From Pseudomonadota bacterium (GTDB taxonomy: Bacteria > Pseudomonadota > Gammaproteobacteria > Burkholderiales > Burkholderiaceae_C): DNA of 63,338 nucleotides. The stretch is taken from the NCBI GenBank assembly GCA_030538605.1, contig JAUNTQ010000010.1, positions 1 through 63,338 on the forward strand. The letters are read 5' to 3'. Positions 34,998 through 46,053 of the stretch are shown one piece after another. The notes under the pieces are model-generated. The model was not told where the DNA came from, did not search any database, and worked only from the letters and a program-made list of their open reading frames with translations. Both the position numbers and the translations under genes were made by a program. Numbering within the stretch: the first letter of the stretch is position 1; every line of letters begins with the position of its first letter.

Positions 34998-37157
34998 TCA
35001 AACCCGCGCCTTCCTGATCTGCTCCAGCACATCCTTCGCACTCGCCGGAATCGGCGTGCCGGGGCCGTAGATGCCCTTGACGCCTGCCTCATACAAAAAG
35101 CCGTAGTCCTGCCGCGGAATCACGCCGCCGACGAAGACGATGATGTCGTCGGCGCCCTGTTTCTTCAGCTCGGCCATGATGGCCGGCACCAGCGTCTTGT
35201 GGCCCGCCGCCAGCGTGCTCACGCCCACGGCGTGCACGTCGTTTTCAATCGCCTGACGCGCGCATTCTTCGGGCGTCTGGAACAGGCTGCCGATGTCCAC
35301 GTCGAAGCCCAGGTCGGCAAAGGCCGTCGCCACCACCTTGGCGCCGCGGTCGTGGCCGTCTTGCCCCAGTTTGGCGATCATCACGCGCGGGCGGCGGCCT
35401 TCGGCTTCGGCAAAGTCGGCGATCTCCTGCTTGAGCTTGTCCCAGCCTTCGGCACTGTCGTAAGCGGCGGCGTACACGCCGGTCACCTTTTGCGTGTCGG
35501 CCCTGTGGCGACCAAAGACTTGTTCCATCGCATCGCTCACCTCGCCCACCGTGGCGCGGGCGCGGATGGCGTCGATGGCGGCGGCCAGCAGGTTGCCTTG
35601 GCCTGTTTCTGCTATTTTAGTGATAGCTTCAAGCGCTTGACTGACCTGCGCTGCGTCGCGTTTTTGCTTGATATGGTTCAGCCGGGCAATTTGCGAATCG
35701 CGCACCTTGACGTTGTCCACGTCGAGGATGTCGATGGCGTCTTCCTTGCCCAGCTTGTACTTGTTGACGCCCACGATCACGTCGCGGCCCGAGTCGATGC
35801 GCGCCTGCTTTTCCGCCGCCGCCGCTTCGATCTTCAGCTTGGCCCAGCCTGAGTCCACCGCCTGGGTCATGCCGCCCATGCCATCGACTTCCTCGATGAT
35901 GGCCCACGCGGCATCGGCCATGTCCTGCGTCAGCTTTTCCATCATGTAGCTGCCGGCCCAGGGGTCGACCACGTTGGTGATGTGCGTTTCTTCCTGAATG
36001 ATGAGTTGCGTGTTGCGCGCGATGCGGGCACTGAATTCGGTGGGCAGCGCAATGGCCTCGTCCAGCGCGTTGGTGTGCAGGCTTTGCGTGCCGCCGAACA
36101 CCGCGGCCATCGCCTCGATGGTGGTGCGCACCACGTTGTTGTACGGGTCTTGCTCGGTCAGGCTCCAGCCGCTGGTCTGACAGTGCGTGCGCAGCATCAG
36201 GCTCTTGGGGTTCTTCGGCTCGAACGCTTTCATGATGCGGCACCACAGCAGGCGCGCGGCGCGCATCTTGGCGATTTCCAGATAGAAGTTCATGCCGATC
36301 GCCCAGAAGAACGACAGCCGCCCGGCAAACGCATCCACATCCATGCCCTTGGCAATCGCCGTCTTCACATACTCCTTGCCATCGGCCAGCGTGAAGGCCA
36401 ACTCCAGCGCCTGGTTGGCCCCGGCCTCTTGCATGTGGTAGCCGCTGATGCTGATCGAGTTGAACTTGGGCATGTGCTCGGCCGTGTACTCGATGATGTC
36501 GCCAATGATCTTCATCGAGGCCCCTGGCGGGTAGATGTAGGTGTTGCGAACCATGAACTCCTTCAAGATGTCGTTCTGGATCGTGCCCGCTAATTTGTCC
36601 TGGCTGACACCCTGCTCCTCCGCCGCCACCACGTAGCCCGCCAGAATCGGCAGCACCGCGCCGTTCATGGTCATCGACACGCTCACCTTGTCGAGAGGAA
36701 TGCCGTCGAACAGGATCTTCATGTCCTCCACGCTGTCGATGGCCACGCCCGCCTTGCCGACGTCGCCCGTCACGCGCGGATGGTCGCTGTCATAGCCCCG
36801 GTGCGTCGCCAGATCAAACGCCACCGACACGCCCTGCCCGCCCGCCGCCAGCGCCTTGCGATAGAAAGCGTTGGATTCCTCGGCGGTGGAAAAACCCGCG
36901 TACTGCCGAATCGTCCAGGGCCGCACCGCATACATGGTGGCCTGCGGGCCGCGCAAGAACGGCTCGAAGCCCGGCAGCGTGTTGGCGTAAGGCAGGTCTT
37001 TGGTGTCGTCTGCCGTGTACAGCGGCTTGACGGTGATGCCGTCGGGCGTTTGCCAGTTCAGCGCCTCCACATCGCCGCCGGGGGCGGACTTTTGCGCGGC
37101 CTTTTGCCAATCGGCCAGCGTGGAGGGCTTGAAGCGGGGGGTGTTGTCAGTGCTCAT
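34998..37157 (-). CDS. scpA: Methylmalonyl-CoA mutase, B12-dependent
   Basis: It converts (R)-methylmalonyl-CoA to succinyl-CoA with adenosylcobalamin. The 719-residue single chain has the substrate TIM barrel ([51 protein letters not shown]) and the C-terminal B12 domain ([13 protein letters not shown] with the axial His, [11 protein letters not shown]). The ATG at 37157 fits the family start; the frame continues upstream to 37214 without homology. A stretch near residue 510 (plus-strand 35611-35638) looks like dispersed-repeat sequence within the gene. Confidence 0.95.
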   Translation of the reverse strand: MSTDNTPRFKPSTLADWQKAAQKSAPGGDVEALNWQTPDGITVKPLYTADDTKDLPYANTLPGFEPFLRGPQATMYAVRPWTIRQYAGFSTAEESNAFYRKALAAGGQGVSVAFDLATHRGYDSDHPRVTGDVGKAGVAIDSVEDMKILFDGIPLDKVSVSMTMNGAVLPILAGYVVAAEEQGVSQDKLAGTIQNDILKEFMVRNTYIYPPGASMKIIGDIIEYTAEHMPKFNSISISGYHMQEAGANQALELAFTLADGKEYVKTAIAKGMDVDAFAGRLSFFWAIGMNFYLEIAKMRAARLLWCRIMKAFEPKNPKSLMLRTHCQTSGWSLTEQDPYNNVVRTTIEAMAAVFGGTQSLHTNALDEAIALPTEFSARIARNTQLIIQEETHITNVVDPWAGSYMMEKLTQDMADAAWAIIEEVDGMGGMTQAVDSGWAKLKIEAAAAEKQARIDSGRDVIVGVNKYKLGKEDAIDILDVDNVKVRDSQIARLNHIKQKRDAAQVSQALEAITKIAETGQGNLLAAAIDAIRARATVGEVSDAMEQVFGRHRADTQKVTGVYAAAYDSAEGWDKLKQEIADFAEAEGRRPRVMIAKLGQDGHDRGAKVVATAFADLGFDVDIGSLFQTPEECARQAIENDVHAVGVSTLAAGHKTLVPAIMAELKKQGADDIIVFVGGVIPRQDYGFLYEAGVKGIYGPGTPIPASAKDVLEQIRKARV

Positions 37158-37205
37158 GGCAAAACCTGGTTGGGCTGCGTGGGCCGGGGCGGCGTGAAAA
37201 GTTGG

Positions 37206-37520
37206 GGCTGACACAATTCAGCCAGACTTGAGCCGTTCGGCACCTTGGAATGCCTGCGGAGATGTCCTTCTTGCGTCAACCGTGAAAGTGACCACGCAAA
37301 AAAAGCGCCGCCACATGGCCGTAATTATTAATTCAAAACACCCCGTGCCGCTTACAATCGCCCAAATTTTTTAGGACTGACGCCATCTGGCCTGATTGGA
37401 CCCGCCGGGCACCTTGAGACGCCCAAGCAGAATCCCAGGACTTACGCAATTCAGCCAGACTGGACCCGCTCGGCACCTTGAAACGCCCGTGCAAAAGTCC
37501 TTTTTGCGTAAGTCGTAAAT
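37206..37520. repeat. Three degenerate direct repeats in the mcm-gntR intergenic region
   Basis: Three related units contain a motif like GGACCCGCTCGGCACCTTGA followed by a short spacer and AGTCCTTTTTGCG: about 37216-37290, 37386-37436 and 37446-37520. The third is enclosed by inverted arms GACTTACGCAA and TTGCGTAAGTC. The whole divergent gap (37158-37554) also has an AT-rich block (37320-37375) that may hold promoters. No gene is supported here. Regulator binding by the adjacent GntR protein is possible but not shown. Confidence 0.6.
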
Positions 37521-37554
37521 CCTTTTGGCGTCAGCCGTGTTTTTTCTCGCACCC

Positions 37555-38208
37555 ATGTCCGCCGTCCAGCCCCTAGCCCCTCGCGCGCTTTACGAAGAAG
37601 TGGCCGAGCGCCTGCGCCAGCGCATCTACGCGCGCGAGCTGCAACCCGGCGACTGGGTGGACGAGCTGAAGATTGCCGACGAGCTGGGCATCAGCCGCAC
37701 GCCCCTGCGCGAGGCGCTGAAAGTGCTGGCCGCTGAAGGGCTGGTGACCATGAAGGTGCGGCGCGGTGCCTACGTCACCGAAAGCTCGCCCAAAGACCTG
37801 GCCGACGTGTACCACCTGCTGGCCCTGCTCGAAACCGACGCCGCCGAAGCCGTCGCCCGCCGCGCCACCGACGCGCAACTGCGCGAGCTGCAAGCCCTGC
37901 ACGACGAACTGGCCGCCACCGTGGCCGACACCGCGCGCTTTTTCCACCTGAACGAAACCTTCCACCTGCGCCTGCTGGAGCTGGCCGACAACAAGTGGCG
38001 CCTGCAAATGGTGCAAGACCTGCGCAAGGTCATGAAGCTGCACCGCCAGCACTCGCTGCAAAAAACCGGCCGGCTGCAAGCCTCGCTGCAAGAGCACGCC
38101 GCGCTGATGACCGCCCTCACCACCCGCGACAGCACCCGCGCCGCCCAGGCCATGCGCCAGCACTTTCGCAGCGGGCTGGACGCAGCGAGTGGAACAGCCC
38201 ATCCCTGA
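37555..38208 (+). CDS. GntR-family regulator, FadR/FCD subgroup
   Basis: The 217-residue regulator has an N-terminal winged HTH (EEVAERLRQRIYARELQPGD, IADELGISRTPLREALKVLA) and an FCD ligand domain with the His ligands in FHLNETFHLRLL and a further His in LQEHAALM. It is divergent from mcm across a 400-bp gap with repeats, so control of the propionyl-CoA genes in response to an organic acid is a reasonable inference. I start at the second in-frame ATG (37555). Confidence 0.88.
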   Translation: MSAVQPLAPRALYEEVAERLRQRIYARELQPGDWVDELKIADELGISRTPLREALKVLAAEGLVTMKVRRGAYVTESSPKDLADVYHLLALLETDAAEAVARRATDAQLRELQALHDELAATVADTARFFHLNETFHLRLLELADNKWRLQMVQDLRKVMKLHRQHSLQKTGRLQASLQEHAALMTALTTRDSTRAAQAMRQHFRSGLDAASGTAHP

Positions 38209-38289
38209 ACCGCCTGCCTGCATGGAGATGGCTGGAGGCAGAGCCAACCACCGTCGCTTGACCCTGCGGCTTGCATCGCCATCCGCCGC

Positions 38290-38372
38290 GTAGGCTGGGT
38301 AGAGCCGAAGGCGAAACCCAGCGCTCTTGCGCACCGGCTTACCGGGTCTCGCCTTCGCTCTACCCAGCCTAC
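38290..38372. repeat. Dispersed GTAGGCTGGGTAGAGC palindrome, copy S2
   Basis: GTAGGCTGGGTAGAGC at the left end is perfectly complementary to GCTCTACCCAGCCTAC at the right end, with the inner arms (GAAGGCGAAACCC / GGGTCTCGCCTTC) also pairing. It lies between the convergent gntR and sirtuin genes, immediately next to palindrome R4. Confidence 0.85.
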
Positions 38373-38389
38373 AAAACTCAAAAAATAAT

Positions 38390-38470
38390 GATAGCTTCTT
38401 GCGTATGATTTAAAACAAATTCAATTCATTTTCATTTGAATTCGTTTTAAATCATACGCAAGCAGCTATC
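38390..38470. repeat. Dispersed AGCTGCTTGCG palindrome, copy R4
   Basis: Left arm GATAGCTTCTTGCGTATGAT continues TTAAAAC; the right arm GTTTTAAATCATACGCAAGC then AGCTATC. The pairing is nearly perfect over 27 bases. The inner sequence (TATGATTT) differs from copies R1 and R2 (TACGTTT), yet both sides changed together. It sits between convergent genes, the best place for a two-way terminator. Confidence 0.88.
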
Positions 38471-38541
38471 AAAATATAGAAAATTTCGGCTGCTTCTTCT
38501 GCGTCCTCTGCGTCCGGCTGTCCGGCTGTTTTTCCAGGCCG

Positions 38542-39318
38542 TCAATCCGCCGCCCCCGCCAGCAACACAGGCAGCACCTGCGCCGCCGTGCCCCGCAGCA
38601 CGGTATGCGCCTGGCCATCCAGCGCGCTCGGGTGCGGGTTGACGATCACCACCTTTGCGCCTGCGCGCCGTGCCGTGTGCGCCAGGCCCGCTGCCGGGTA
38701 GACCTCGCCCGACGTGCCCACCACCAGCATCACATCGCATGCGCGCGCGGCGGCGTCGGCGGCGGCCAGGGCGGCTTCGGGCAGCATCTCGCCAAACCAC
38801 ACCACCGCCGGGCGCACCCGGTTGCCGCATTGCGCGCACGCGGGCGGCTCGCCCGGCTGGGCCTGGGCCACGTCGCAGCCGTCTTGCGCGCGCCGCGCCA
38901 GCGCGCAGGGGTCAAGCCAGCGGTCTTCGGCAATGCTGCCGTGCAGCGCCAGCACGCCGGTGCTGCCCGCCTTCTGGTGCAGGCCGTCCACGTTCTGCGT
39001 GATGAGCGTCAGCCGCCCCGGGTGGCGCTGCTGAAAGTCGGCCAGCGCCACATGGCCCGCGTTGGGCTGCACCTGCGCCAAGGCGCGGCGGCGTTCGGCA
39101 TACCAGCGCCACACCCGCTCGGTGTGGGCGCGAAAGGCGTCTTCGGTGGCCAGCTCTTCAGGGCGGAAGTTGGCCCAGAGGCCGGTTTGCGCGTCGCGGA
39201 AAGTGGGCACGCCCGATTCGGCGCTGACGCCTGCGCCCGTGAGCACGGCGATGTGTGCGGCCCCCTGCAGTGCGGCGCGCACGGTGTTGATGTCGTCGTC
39301 ATGAGAGTTCACGCCCAA
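38542..39318 (-). CDS. cobB: Sirtuin NAD-dependent protein deacylase
   Basis: The 258-residue sirtuin shows TGAGVSAESGVPTFRD (NAD site), TQNVDGLHQKAG, the catalytic His in LALHGSIAE, a Zn-binding pair CAQCGN with an upstream Cys pair (DPCALARRAQDGC), and VVGTSGEVYPAAGL. Sirtuins of this type remove acetyl or acyl groups from enzymes such as acyl-CoA synthetases, possibly relevant to the nearby propionyl-CoA genes. The start is TTG (39318) or GTG (39312); no ATG precedes the homology. Confidence 0.9.
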   Translation of the reverse strand: MGVNSHDDDINTVRAALQGAAHIAVLTGAGVSAESGVPTFRDAQTGLWANFRPEELATEDAFRAHTERVWRWYAERRRALAQVQPNAGHVALADFQQRHPGRLTLITQNVDGLHQKAGSTGVLALHGSIAEDRWLDPCALARRAQDGCDVAQAQPGEPPACAQCGNRVRPAVVWFGEMLPEAALAAADAAARACDVMLVVGTSGEVYPAAGLAHTARRAGAKVVIVNPHPSALDGQAHTVLRGTAAQVLPVLLAGAAD

Positions 39319-39395
39319 AGCGTAGCCGATACGCCAGCAGGCACCGCCGCGCAGCGGTACGATGCGGCGCGTTCTGCCTTCAACCGGAGTTGCCC

Positions 39396-40973
39396 ATGCC
39401 CGCCGCCCCCTATCGCCGCCTGCTTGCCGCCCTGGCGCTGTGCGCCCTGCCCCTGGTCGCGCAGGCCGCCAACCTGCGTGTGGCCACGCAGGGCGATGCG
39501 CTGTCGATGGATCCGCACTCGCTGGCCGAGGCGGTGCAGCTGTCCTTTACCGGCAACGTGTACGAGCCGCTGGTCACGCGCGACCAGAACCTCAAGCTGG
39601 TGCCAGCGCTGGCCACTGAGTGGACGCTGCGCTCGCCCAACGTCTGGCGCTTTGCGCTGCGACAGGGCGTGAAGTTTCACGACGGCACGCCGTTCACCGC
39701 CGACGACGTGCTGTTTTCCATCCGCCGCGCGCAGGGCGATGGCTCGGACATGCGCACGCAAGTGGCTTCCATCCGCGCCGTGCGCAAGATCGACGCGCAC
39801 ACCATCGAGCTGGAAACCAGCGCGCCCAACCCCATCCTGCCCGACCTCATCACCACCGTGTACATGATGAGCGAGCCGTGGGCCAAGGCCAATGGTGCCG
39901 AGCGCCCGGTCGACCGCCGCAAGGGGCTGGAAAACGCCGCCTCGTTCAAGGCCAACGGCACCGGCCCCTACCGCCTGCGCGAGCGCCAGCCCGGCGTGCG
40001 CACGCTGCTGACGCGCAACCCCGACTACTGGGGCCAGGTCGACGGCAACGTGACCGAGGTGCGCTTCGAGCCGATTGCCAACGACGCCACGCGCGTGGCC
40101 GCGCTGGTGTCGGGCCAGGTCGACGTGATCGACCCCGTGCCGCTGCAGGACGTGCCGCGCCTTGAACGCGACAAGGCGCTGAAGGTGGTGCAAATGCCCG
40201 AATCGCGCGTGATCTTTCTCGGCTTTGACCAGCACCGCGACGCGCTGGGCCAGTCCGGCGTGAAGGGCAAAAACCCCTTCAAGGACGTGCGCGTGCGCCA
40301 GGCGTTTTACCAGGCCATCGACGTGGACACCATCGTGCGCCAGATCATGCGCGGCGCGGCCAAGCCATCGGGGCTGATGGTCGCGCCGGGCATTCGCGGC
40401 CACAGCGCGGCGCTGGACAAGCGCCTGCCCTTCGACCCCGAAGCCGCCAAGAAGCTGCTGGCCGAAGCGGGCTATCCGCAGGGTTTTGACATCACGCTCA
40501 GCTGCCCCAACGACCGCTACCTGAACGACGCCGAGGTCTGCCAGGCGGCGGTGGCGTATTTGAGCCGCGTGGGCATCAAGGCGCGCCTGCAGGCCGAGCC
40601 CAAGGCGATCTACTTTCCGAAAGCGCTCAAGCGCGAACTGAGCTTTTTCATGGCCGGCTGGTCGCCTGCGGGCTACGACGCGCACAACGCCATCTTCTCG
40701 CTGCTGGCCACACCCAACGACAAGGGCCAGGGCCAGTGGAACCTGGGCGCCTACAGCAACCCCCGCATCGACGAGCTGACCACCGCCATCCAGTCCGAAA
40801 TGAACGAACCCAAGCGCACCGCCATGATGCAAGAGGCGCTGCAGCTGCACCAGGCCGATGTCGGCCACATCCCGCTGTTTCAGCCCAACCTGGTGTGGGG
40901 CGTGCGCGCCAACGTGTCGCTGCACCAGCGCGCGGACAACTTCATGTTCTTCAAGTGGGTGACGGTGAAATGA
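39396..40973 (+). CDS. ABC transporter substrate-binding protein, DppA/OppA family
   Basis: The 525-residue exported binding protein (signal 1-23, ALCALPLVAQA) is of the SBP_bac_5 family: LRVATQGDALSMDPHS, YEPLVTRDQNLKLVPALATE, GVKFHDGTPFTADDV, and NGTGPYRL with VNPDYWG-like TRNPDYWG. Ligands are usually peptides, glutathione or nickel. No permease or ATPase gene is nearby, so it is an orphan that must share a transporter. A GGAG ribosome site lies six bases upstream of the ATG at 39396. Confidence 0.9.
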   Translation: MPAAPYRRLLAALALCALPLVAQAANLRVATQGDALSMDPHSLAEAVQLSFTGNVYEPLVTRDQNLKLVPALATEWTLRSPNVWRFALRQGVKFHDGTPFTADDVLFSIRRAQGDGSDMRTQVASIRAVRKIDAHTIELETSAPNPILPDLITTVYMMSEPWAKANGAERPVDRRKGLENAASFKANGTGPYRLRERQPGVRTLLTRNPDYWGQVDGNVTEVRFEPIANDATRVAALVSGQVDVIDPVPLQDVPRLERDKALKVVQMPESRVIFLGFDQHRDALGQSGVKGKNPFKDVRVRQAFYQAIDVDTIVRQIMRGAAKPSGLMVAPGIRGHSAALDKRLPFDPEAAKKLLAEAGYPQGFDITLSCPNDRYLNDAEVCQAAVAYLSRVGIKARLQAEPKAIYFPKALKRELSFFMAGWSPAGYDAHNAIFSLLATPNDKGQGQWNLGAYSNPRIDELTTAIQSEMNEPKRTAMMQEALQLHQADVGHIPLFQPNLVWGVRANVSLHQRADNFMFFKWVTVK

Positions 40974-41087
40974 GGCGCGGCGCGGCGTCGCAAACTATTG
41001 TTTTGATAGCTGATTGCGCTTTTATAGCAAACGCTACGTGCTATTTTTATTGATAATTCGATCGGTCAGCGCCGCGACGCGCCGTGC

Positions 41088-41735
41088 TCACAAGCCGTTT
41101 TCAACCATGCGCAGCAAGCGCTCGGCCAGGGCCCGGCGCTCGGGCGTGGTGGCTGCGCGCAGCGGCCCGTCGATGATGAGCAGCGCCATGCCGTGCACCG
41201 CTGACCACGCCAGATACTCCGCCCCCGGTCGGCGCTCGGCGGGCAGCACGCCGGCGGCGGCCATGGCGTCCAGCGCCGCGCCCAGCAGCTCGAACGGGTT
41301 GAGCCCCAGTGCCGCGGCGCGCGCCGGGTCGGGCGGCACTTCCACGTCGTGCTCGCCAAACACGAAGGCGGTGCGAAACAGCCCCGTCTCGGCCTGCGCA
41401 AAGTCCAGATAACCCGCGCCCACGGCCCGCAGCAGCGCCTGCGCGCGCGCCTTGGGGCCGCGCACCTTCAGCGCCTTGGCCCACTCGCGCTCGATGGCGC
41501 CCGCCAGCGCCCCCAGCGCCTGCATGCGCACCGCGTCGAACAGCGCCTGGTGGTTGGCAAAGTGCCGGTACGCCGCGTTGGGCGCCACGCCCGCGCGGCG
41601 CGTGGCCTCGCGCAGCACCACGGCATCGGGGCCGCCCTCGCGCGCGAGGGCGATGCCGGCTTCCAGCAGCGCGTGCTGCAAGTCGCCGTGGCGGTAGGTG
41701 GCGCGCGGTGGCGCGGGCTTTTTCGGCTTCTGCAT
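41088..41735 (-). CDS. TetR-family regulator
   Basis: The 215-residue repressor has an N-terminal TetR HTH (ALLEAGIALAREGGPDAVVL, then RRAGVAPNAAYRHFANHQAL) and a TetR_C WHG-type ligand domain (AWSAVHGMALLIIDGPL). It diverges from the DUF1428 gene. The 100-bp gap contains the palindrome GTGATCAC (about 41773-41780) and a repeated TGTGGAC/AGTGGAC, likely operators. A degenerate palindrome remnant (about 41005-41053) follows its stop. Confidence 0.88.
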   Translation of the reverse strand: MQKPKKPAPPRATYRHGDLQHALLEAGIALAREGGPDAVVLREATRRAGVAPNAAYRHFANHQALFDAVRMQALGALAGAIEREWAKALKVRGPKARAQALLRAVGAGYLDFAQAETGLFRTAFVFGEHDVEVPPDPARAAALGLNPFELLGAALDAMAAAGVLPAERRPGAEYLAWSAVHGMALLIIDGPLRAATTPERRALAERLLRMVENGL

Positions 41736-41837
41736 TTTTTTCGAAGATTCATGTGGACAGTGTTCATTTTAGTGATCACAATAAGTGGACGCCGCTCACA
41801 TGTCACTGGCGTCACCCACCACCACAGGAGCCCCCGC

Positions 41838-42191
41838 ATGCACCCCGACACCTACATTGACGGCTTTGTCGCTGCCGTCCCCAGCACCGGTCGCGACGCC
41901 TACCTTCGCCACGCCAGCGACGCGGCGCGCGTGTTCAAGAAGCACGGCGCACTCAGCGTCGTCGAATGCTGGGGCAGCGACGTGCCCGAGGGCAAGCGCA
42001 CCTCGTTCCCGCTGGCCGTGCAGCGCCAGGCCGATGAGACGGTGGTGTTCTCGTGGGTCATCTGGCCGTCGAAGCAGGTGCGCGACGAGGCCTGGCAAGC
42101 GCTGGAGAACGACCCCGACATGCCCCAGGACATGCCGTTTGACGGCCAGCGGCTGATCTACGGCGGCTTCGAGCTGCTGCTCGACGCATAA
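41838..42191 (+). CDS. DUF1428 protein
   Basis: A 117-residue cytosolic protein of the DUF1428 (RNA-signal-recognition-particle 4.5S-like, YbaA) family: YIDGFVAAVPSTGRDAYLRH, VVECWGSDVPEGKRTSFPLA, VFSWVIWPSKQVRDEAW and DMPFDGQRLIYGGFE. Function is unknown; it often stands next to small VOC genes, as here. A GGAG site lies before the ATG. Confidence 0.9.
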   Translation: MHPDTYIDGFVAAVPSTGRDAYLRHASDAARVFKKHGALSVVECWGSDVPEGKRTSFPLAVQRQADETVVFSWVIWPSKQVRDEAWQALENDPDMPQDMPFDGQRLIYGGFELLLDA

Positions 42192-42201
42192 GGCGATCGC
42201 C

Positions 42202-42437
42202 ATGCCCCGCCTTCCAACCCGCATCCAGCCCTGCCTGTGGTTCGACACCCAGGCCGAAGAAGCCGCGCGCTTTGACACGGGCGTCTTTTCCGGCTCGCGC
42301 CTCGGCGCCGTGTCGCACGACCCGCAAACGGGGCGCGATCAGCACGGCAAGCCCCCGTCGAGCGCTGCATGGGCGCGATGATGCCGATGAAAAAGCTCGA
42401 CGCCCTGCGGCTGCGCCAGACTTTCGACGGCCGCTGA
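42202..42437 (+). pseudogene. VOC (3-demethylubiquinone-methyltransferase-like, PhnB type) gene with internal deletion
   Basis: The N-terminus MPRLPTRIQPCLWFDTQAEE, FDTGVFSGSRLGAVSH and HGKPP matches the PhnB-like VOC family. After HGKPP the reading frame breaks, and the family's C-terminal end appears at once in another frame as CMGAMMPMKKLDALRLRQ-TFDGR before a TGA at 42435-42437. About 80 central codons are missing. The gene is a deletion remnant between DUF1428 and an intact relative. Confidence 0.78.
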
Positions 42438-42463
42438 ATCACTCAAACCCCAGGAGACCCACC

Positions 42464-42901
42464 ATGTTGTCGTTCGCCCCCTACCTCAACTTCGACGGCC
42501 ACTGCACCGAAGCCTTCGACTTCTACAAAGACCTGTTCAAGGGCGAGATCGTGCACCGCAGCACCTTCGGCGAGATGCCGCCCCATGCCAAGATGCCGCC
42601 TCTGCCGCCCGAGGCGAAAGACCGCGTCATGCACGTGCATCTGCAAGTCGGCCCGCAGGCGCTGGTGGGCTCGGACACCCTGCCCGGCGCCGATGCCTGT
42701 GCGGGCGGCTACGCCAAGCCGCAGGGCATCTGGGTGTCGATCGGCGTGGCCGACATGGCCGAAGGCCAGCGCGTGTTCAACGCGCTGGCGCAGGGCGGCC
42801 AGGTCGCGATGCCATTCGAGAAGACCTTCTGGTCAGCCGGCTTCGGCATGGTGACCGACCGCTTCGGCACGCCGTGGATGGTGAACGTGGCCACCGCTTG
42901 A
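42464..42901 (+). CDS. VOC protein, PhnB/glyoxalase type
   Basis: A 145-residue single-domain VOC protein: MLSFAPYLNFDGHCTEAFDF, GEIVHRSTFGEMP, VMHVHLQVGPQALVGSDT and a closing VTDRFGTPWMVN. It belongs to the PhnB-like group; despite the name, a role in phosphonate use is not implied. AGGAG lies nine bases before the ATG. It follows a broken relative on the same strand. Confidence 0.85.
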   Translation: MLSFAPYLNFDGHCTEAFDFYKDLFKGEIVHRSTFGEMPPHAKMPPLPPEAKDRVMHVHLQVGPQALVGSDTLPGADACAGGYAKPQGIWVSIGVADMAEGQRVFNALAQGGQVAMPFEKTFWSAGFGMVTDRFGTPWMVNVATA

Positions 42902-42925
42902 CAAGCCCGCCGGCGCACACGGCGT

Positions 42926-43291
42926 TCAGCCCTCGTGCGCCTGGGTGAAGGTCAGCCGATTGCCAAACGGGTCGGCCACCGTCATGTCCAGGCCCCACGG
43001 CTGCACCTCCACGCCGGGCCGCGCGTGGCGGTAGCCCTTGGCCAGCAGCGCCTGCTGAAATGCGCGCAGACCGCTGCACGGCACGCGCACGTGGCTGCCC
43101 GGCGTGGCGTCGCCGTGGTGGCCCGACAGGTGCAGCACGCAGCCGCCCAGCGTCAGTTGCAGGTACAGCGGCAGGCCGGCTTCAAACCGGTGTTCCCAAT
43201 CGACGCGAAAACCCAGAAAGTCGACGTAAAAGGCGCGCGCCGCGGCCTCGTCGAACATGCGCAGGATGGGAATAGGTGCCTGGGCCTGCAT
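42926..43291 (-). CDS. VOC protein, bleomycin-resistance/glyoxalase type
   Basis: The 121-residue VOC protein begins IPILRMFDEAAARAFYVDFL, continues GFRVDWEHRFEAGLP and LQLTLGGCVLHLSGHHGD, and ends MTVADPFGNRLTF. This wording is that of the bleomycin-binding/glyoxalase group, dimeric in known members. Ligand unknown. It lies three bases downstream of rlmB on the minus strand and may be cotranscribed. Confidence 0.87.
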   Translation of the reverse strand: MQAQAPIPILRMFDEAAARAFYVDFLGFRVDWEHRFEAGLPLYLQLTLGGCVLHLSGHHGDATPGSHVRVPCSGLRAFQQALLAKGYRHARPGVEVQPWGLDMTVADPFGNRLTFTQAHEG

Positions 43292-43294
43292 GGC

Positions 43295-44041
43295 TCACAC
43301 GCCGCGCTGGCGCCGCGCTTCATACAGACACACGCCGCTGGCCACGCTCACGTTCAGGCTTTCCACCGCGCCCTGCATGGGGATGCGCACCAGCTGGTCG
43401 CACGTCTTGCGCGTGAGCTGGCGCATGCCCGGGCCTTCGGCACCCAGCACCAGCGCGGTGGGGGCTTTGAAGTCGACGTCGTACAGCGTCTTGTCGGCGT
43501 CTTCGCTGGTGCCGGTGACCCAGATGCCGCGCTCTTTCAGCTCGCCCAGCGTGCGCGCGAGGTTGGTGACCATGAAGTAGGGCACGGTCTCCGCCGCGCC
43601 GCTGGCGACTTTGGAGACGGCGGCACTGATGCCTGCGGCGTGGTCCTTGGGCGCGATGACGGCGTGTGCGCCTGCGCCGTCGGCCACGCGCAGGCAAGCG
43701 CCCAGGTTGTGCGGGTCGGTCACGCCGTCGAGCACCAGCAGCAAGGGCACCGCGCTCTGCTCTTGCAGGTCGTCCAGCAATTCATCCAGCGTGCGCACGC
43801 CCTCGATGGCCTGCACGCGCGCGGCCACGCCCTGGTGCCCGGCGCTGCCGGCCAGGCGCATCAGGCGCTGCGCGTCGGCCTCGATCACGCGCACGCCCGC
43901 TTCGGCAGCGCGGTGCAGAAACTGCTTCATGCGCGCATCGCGCCGCGTGGGATCGACATAGACCTCGATGACCGAGGCCGGTGCGGTTTTCAGCCGCACG
44001 CCAACGGCATGAAAGCCGAACAGGACTTTGGGGGTGGACAT
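43295..44041 (-). CDS. rlmB: 23S rRNA (guanosine-2'-O)-methyltransferase RlmB
   Basis: The SPOUT methyltransferase modifies G2251 of 23S rRNA in the peptidyl-transferase loop. The 248-residue protein has an N-terminal RNA-binding domain (VLFGFHAVGVRLKTAPASVI) and the SpoU motifs LLVLDGVTDPHNLGACLRVA, LGAEGPGMRQLTR and IPMQGAVESLNVSVA, which form the trefoil-knot SAM site. Length is normal. Palindrome R5 lies upstream. Confidence 0.94.
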   Translation of the reverse strand: MSTPKVLFGFHAVGVRLKTAPASVIEVYVDPTRRDARMKQFLHRAAEAGVRVIEADAQRLMRLAGSAGHQGVAARVQAIEGVRTLDELLDDLQEQSAVPLLLVLDGVTDPHNLGACLRVADGAGAHAVIAPKDHAAGISAAVSKVASGAAETVPYFMVTNLARTLGELKERGIWVTGTSEDADKTLYDVDFKAPTALVLGAEGPGMRQLTRKTCDQLVRIPMQGAVESLNVSVASGVCLYEARRQRGV

Positions 44042-44096
44042 GGGGCGCGATTATGCGCGCCGCACCAGTGGCAAGGCCTGTACAATCTAATAAAAG

Positions 44097-44177
44097 ATGA
44101 GCTGCTTGCGTACGTTATTAAACATTTTTAGATATAAAACTATATGAAACCGTTTCATAACGCACGCAAGCAGCTCA
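44097..44177. repeat. Dispersed AGCTGCTTGCG palindrome, copy R5
   Basis: ATGAGCTGCTTGCGTACGTT and AACGCACGCAAGCAGCTCAT pair with one base changed to allow a G-U pair, and T-runs follow. It lies directly after the stop of the minus-strand nucleotide-sugar dehydratase (44182) and before rlmB, a terminator position for the polysaccharide operon. Confidence 0.86.
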
Positions 44178-44181
44178 TTTT

Positions 44182-46049
<1,868 letters not shown>

Positions 46050-46053
<4 letters not shown>

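Noticed and set aside
37158..37554. Cobalamin riboswitch or CRISPR-like array ahead of mcm
   Set aside because: The three repeats are too long, too unequal and too divergent for CRISPR, and no B12 box is visible.
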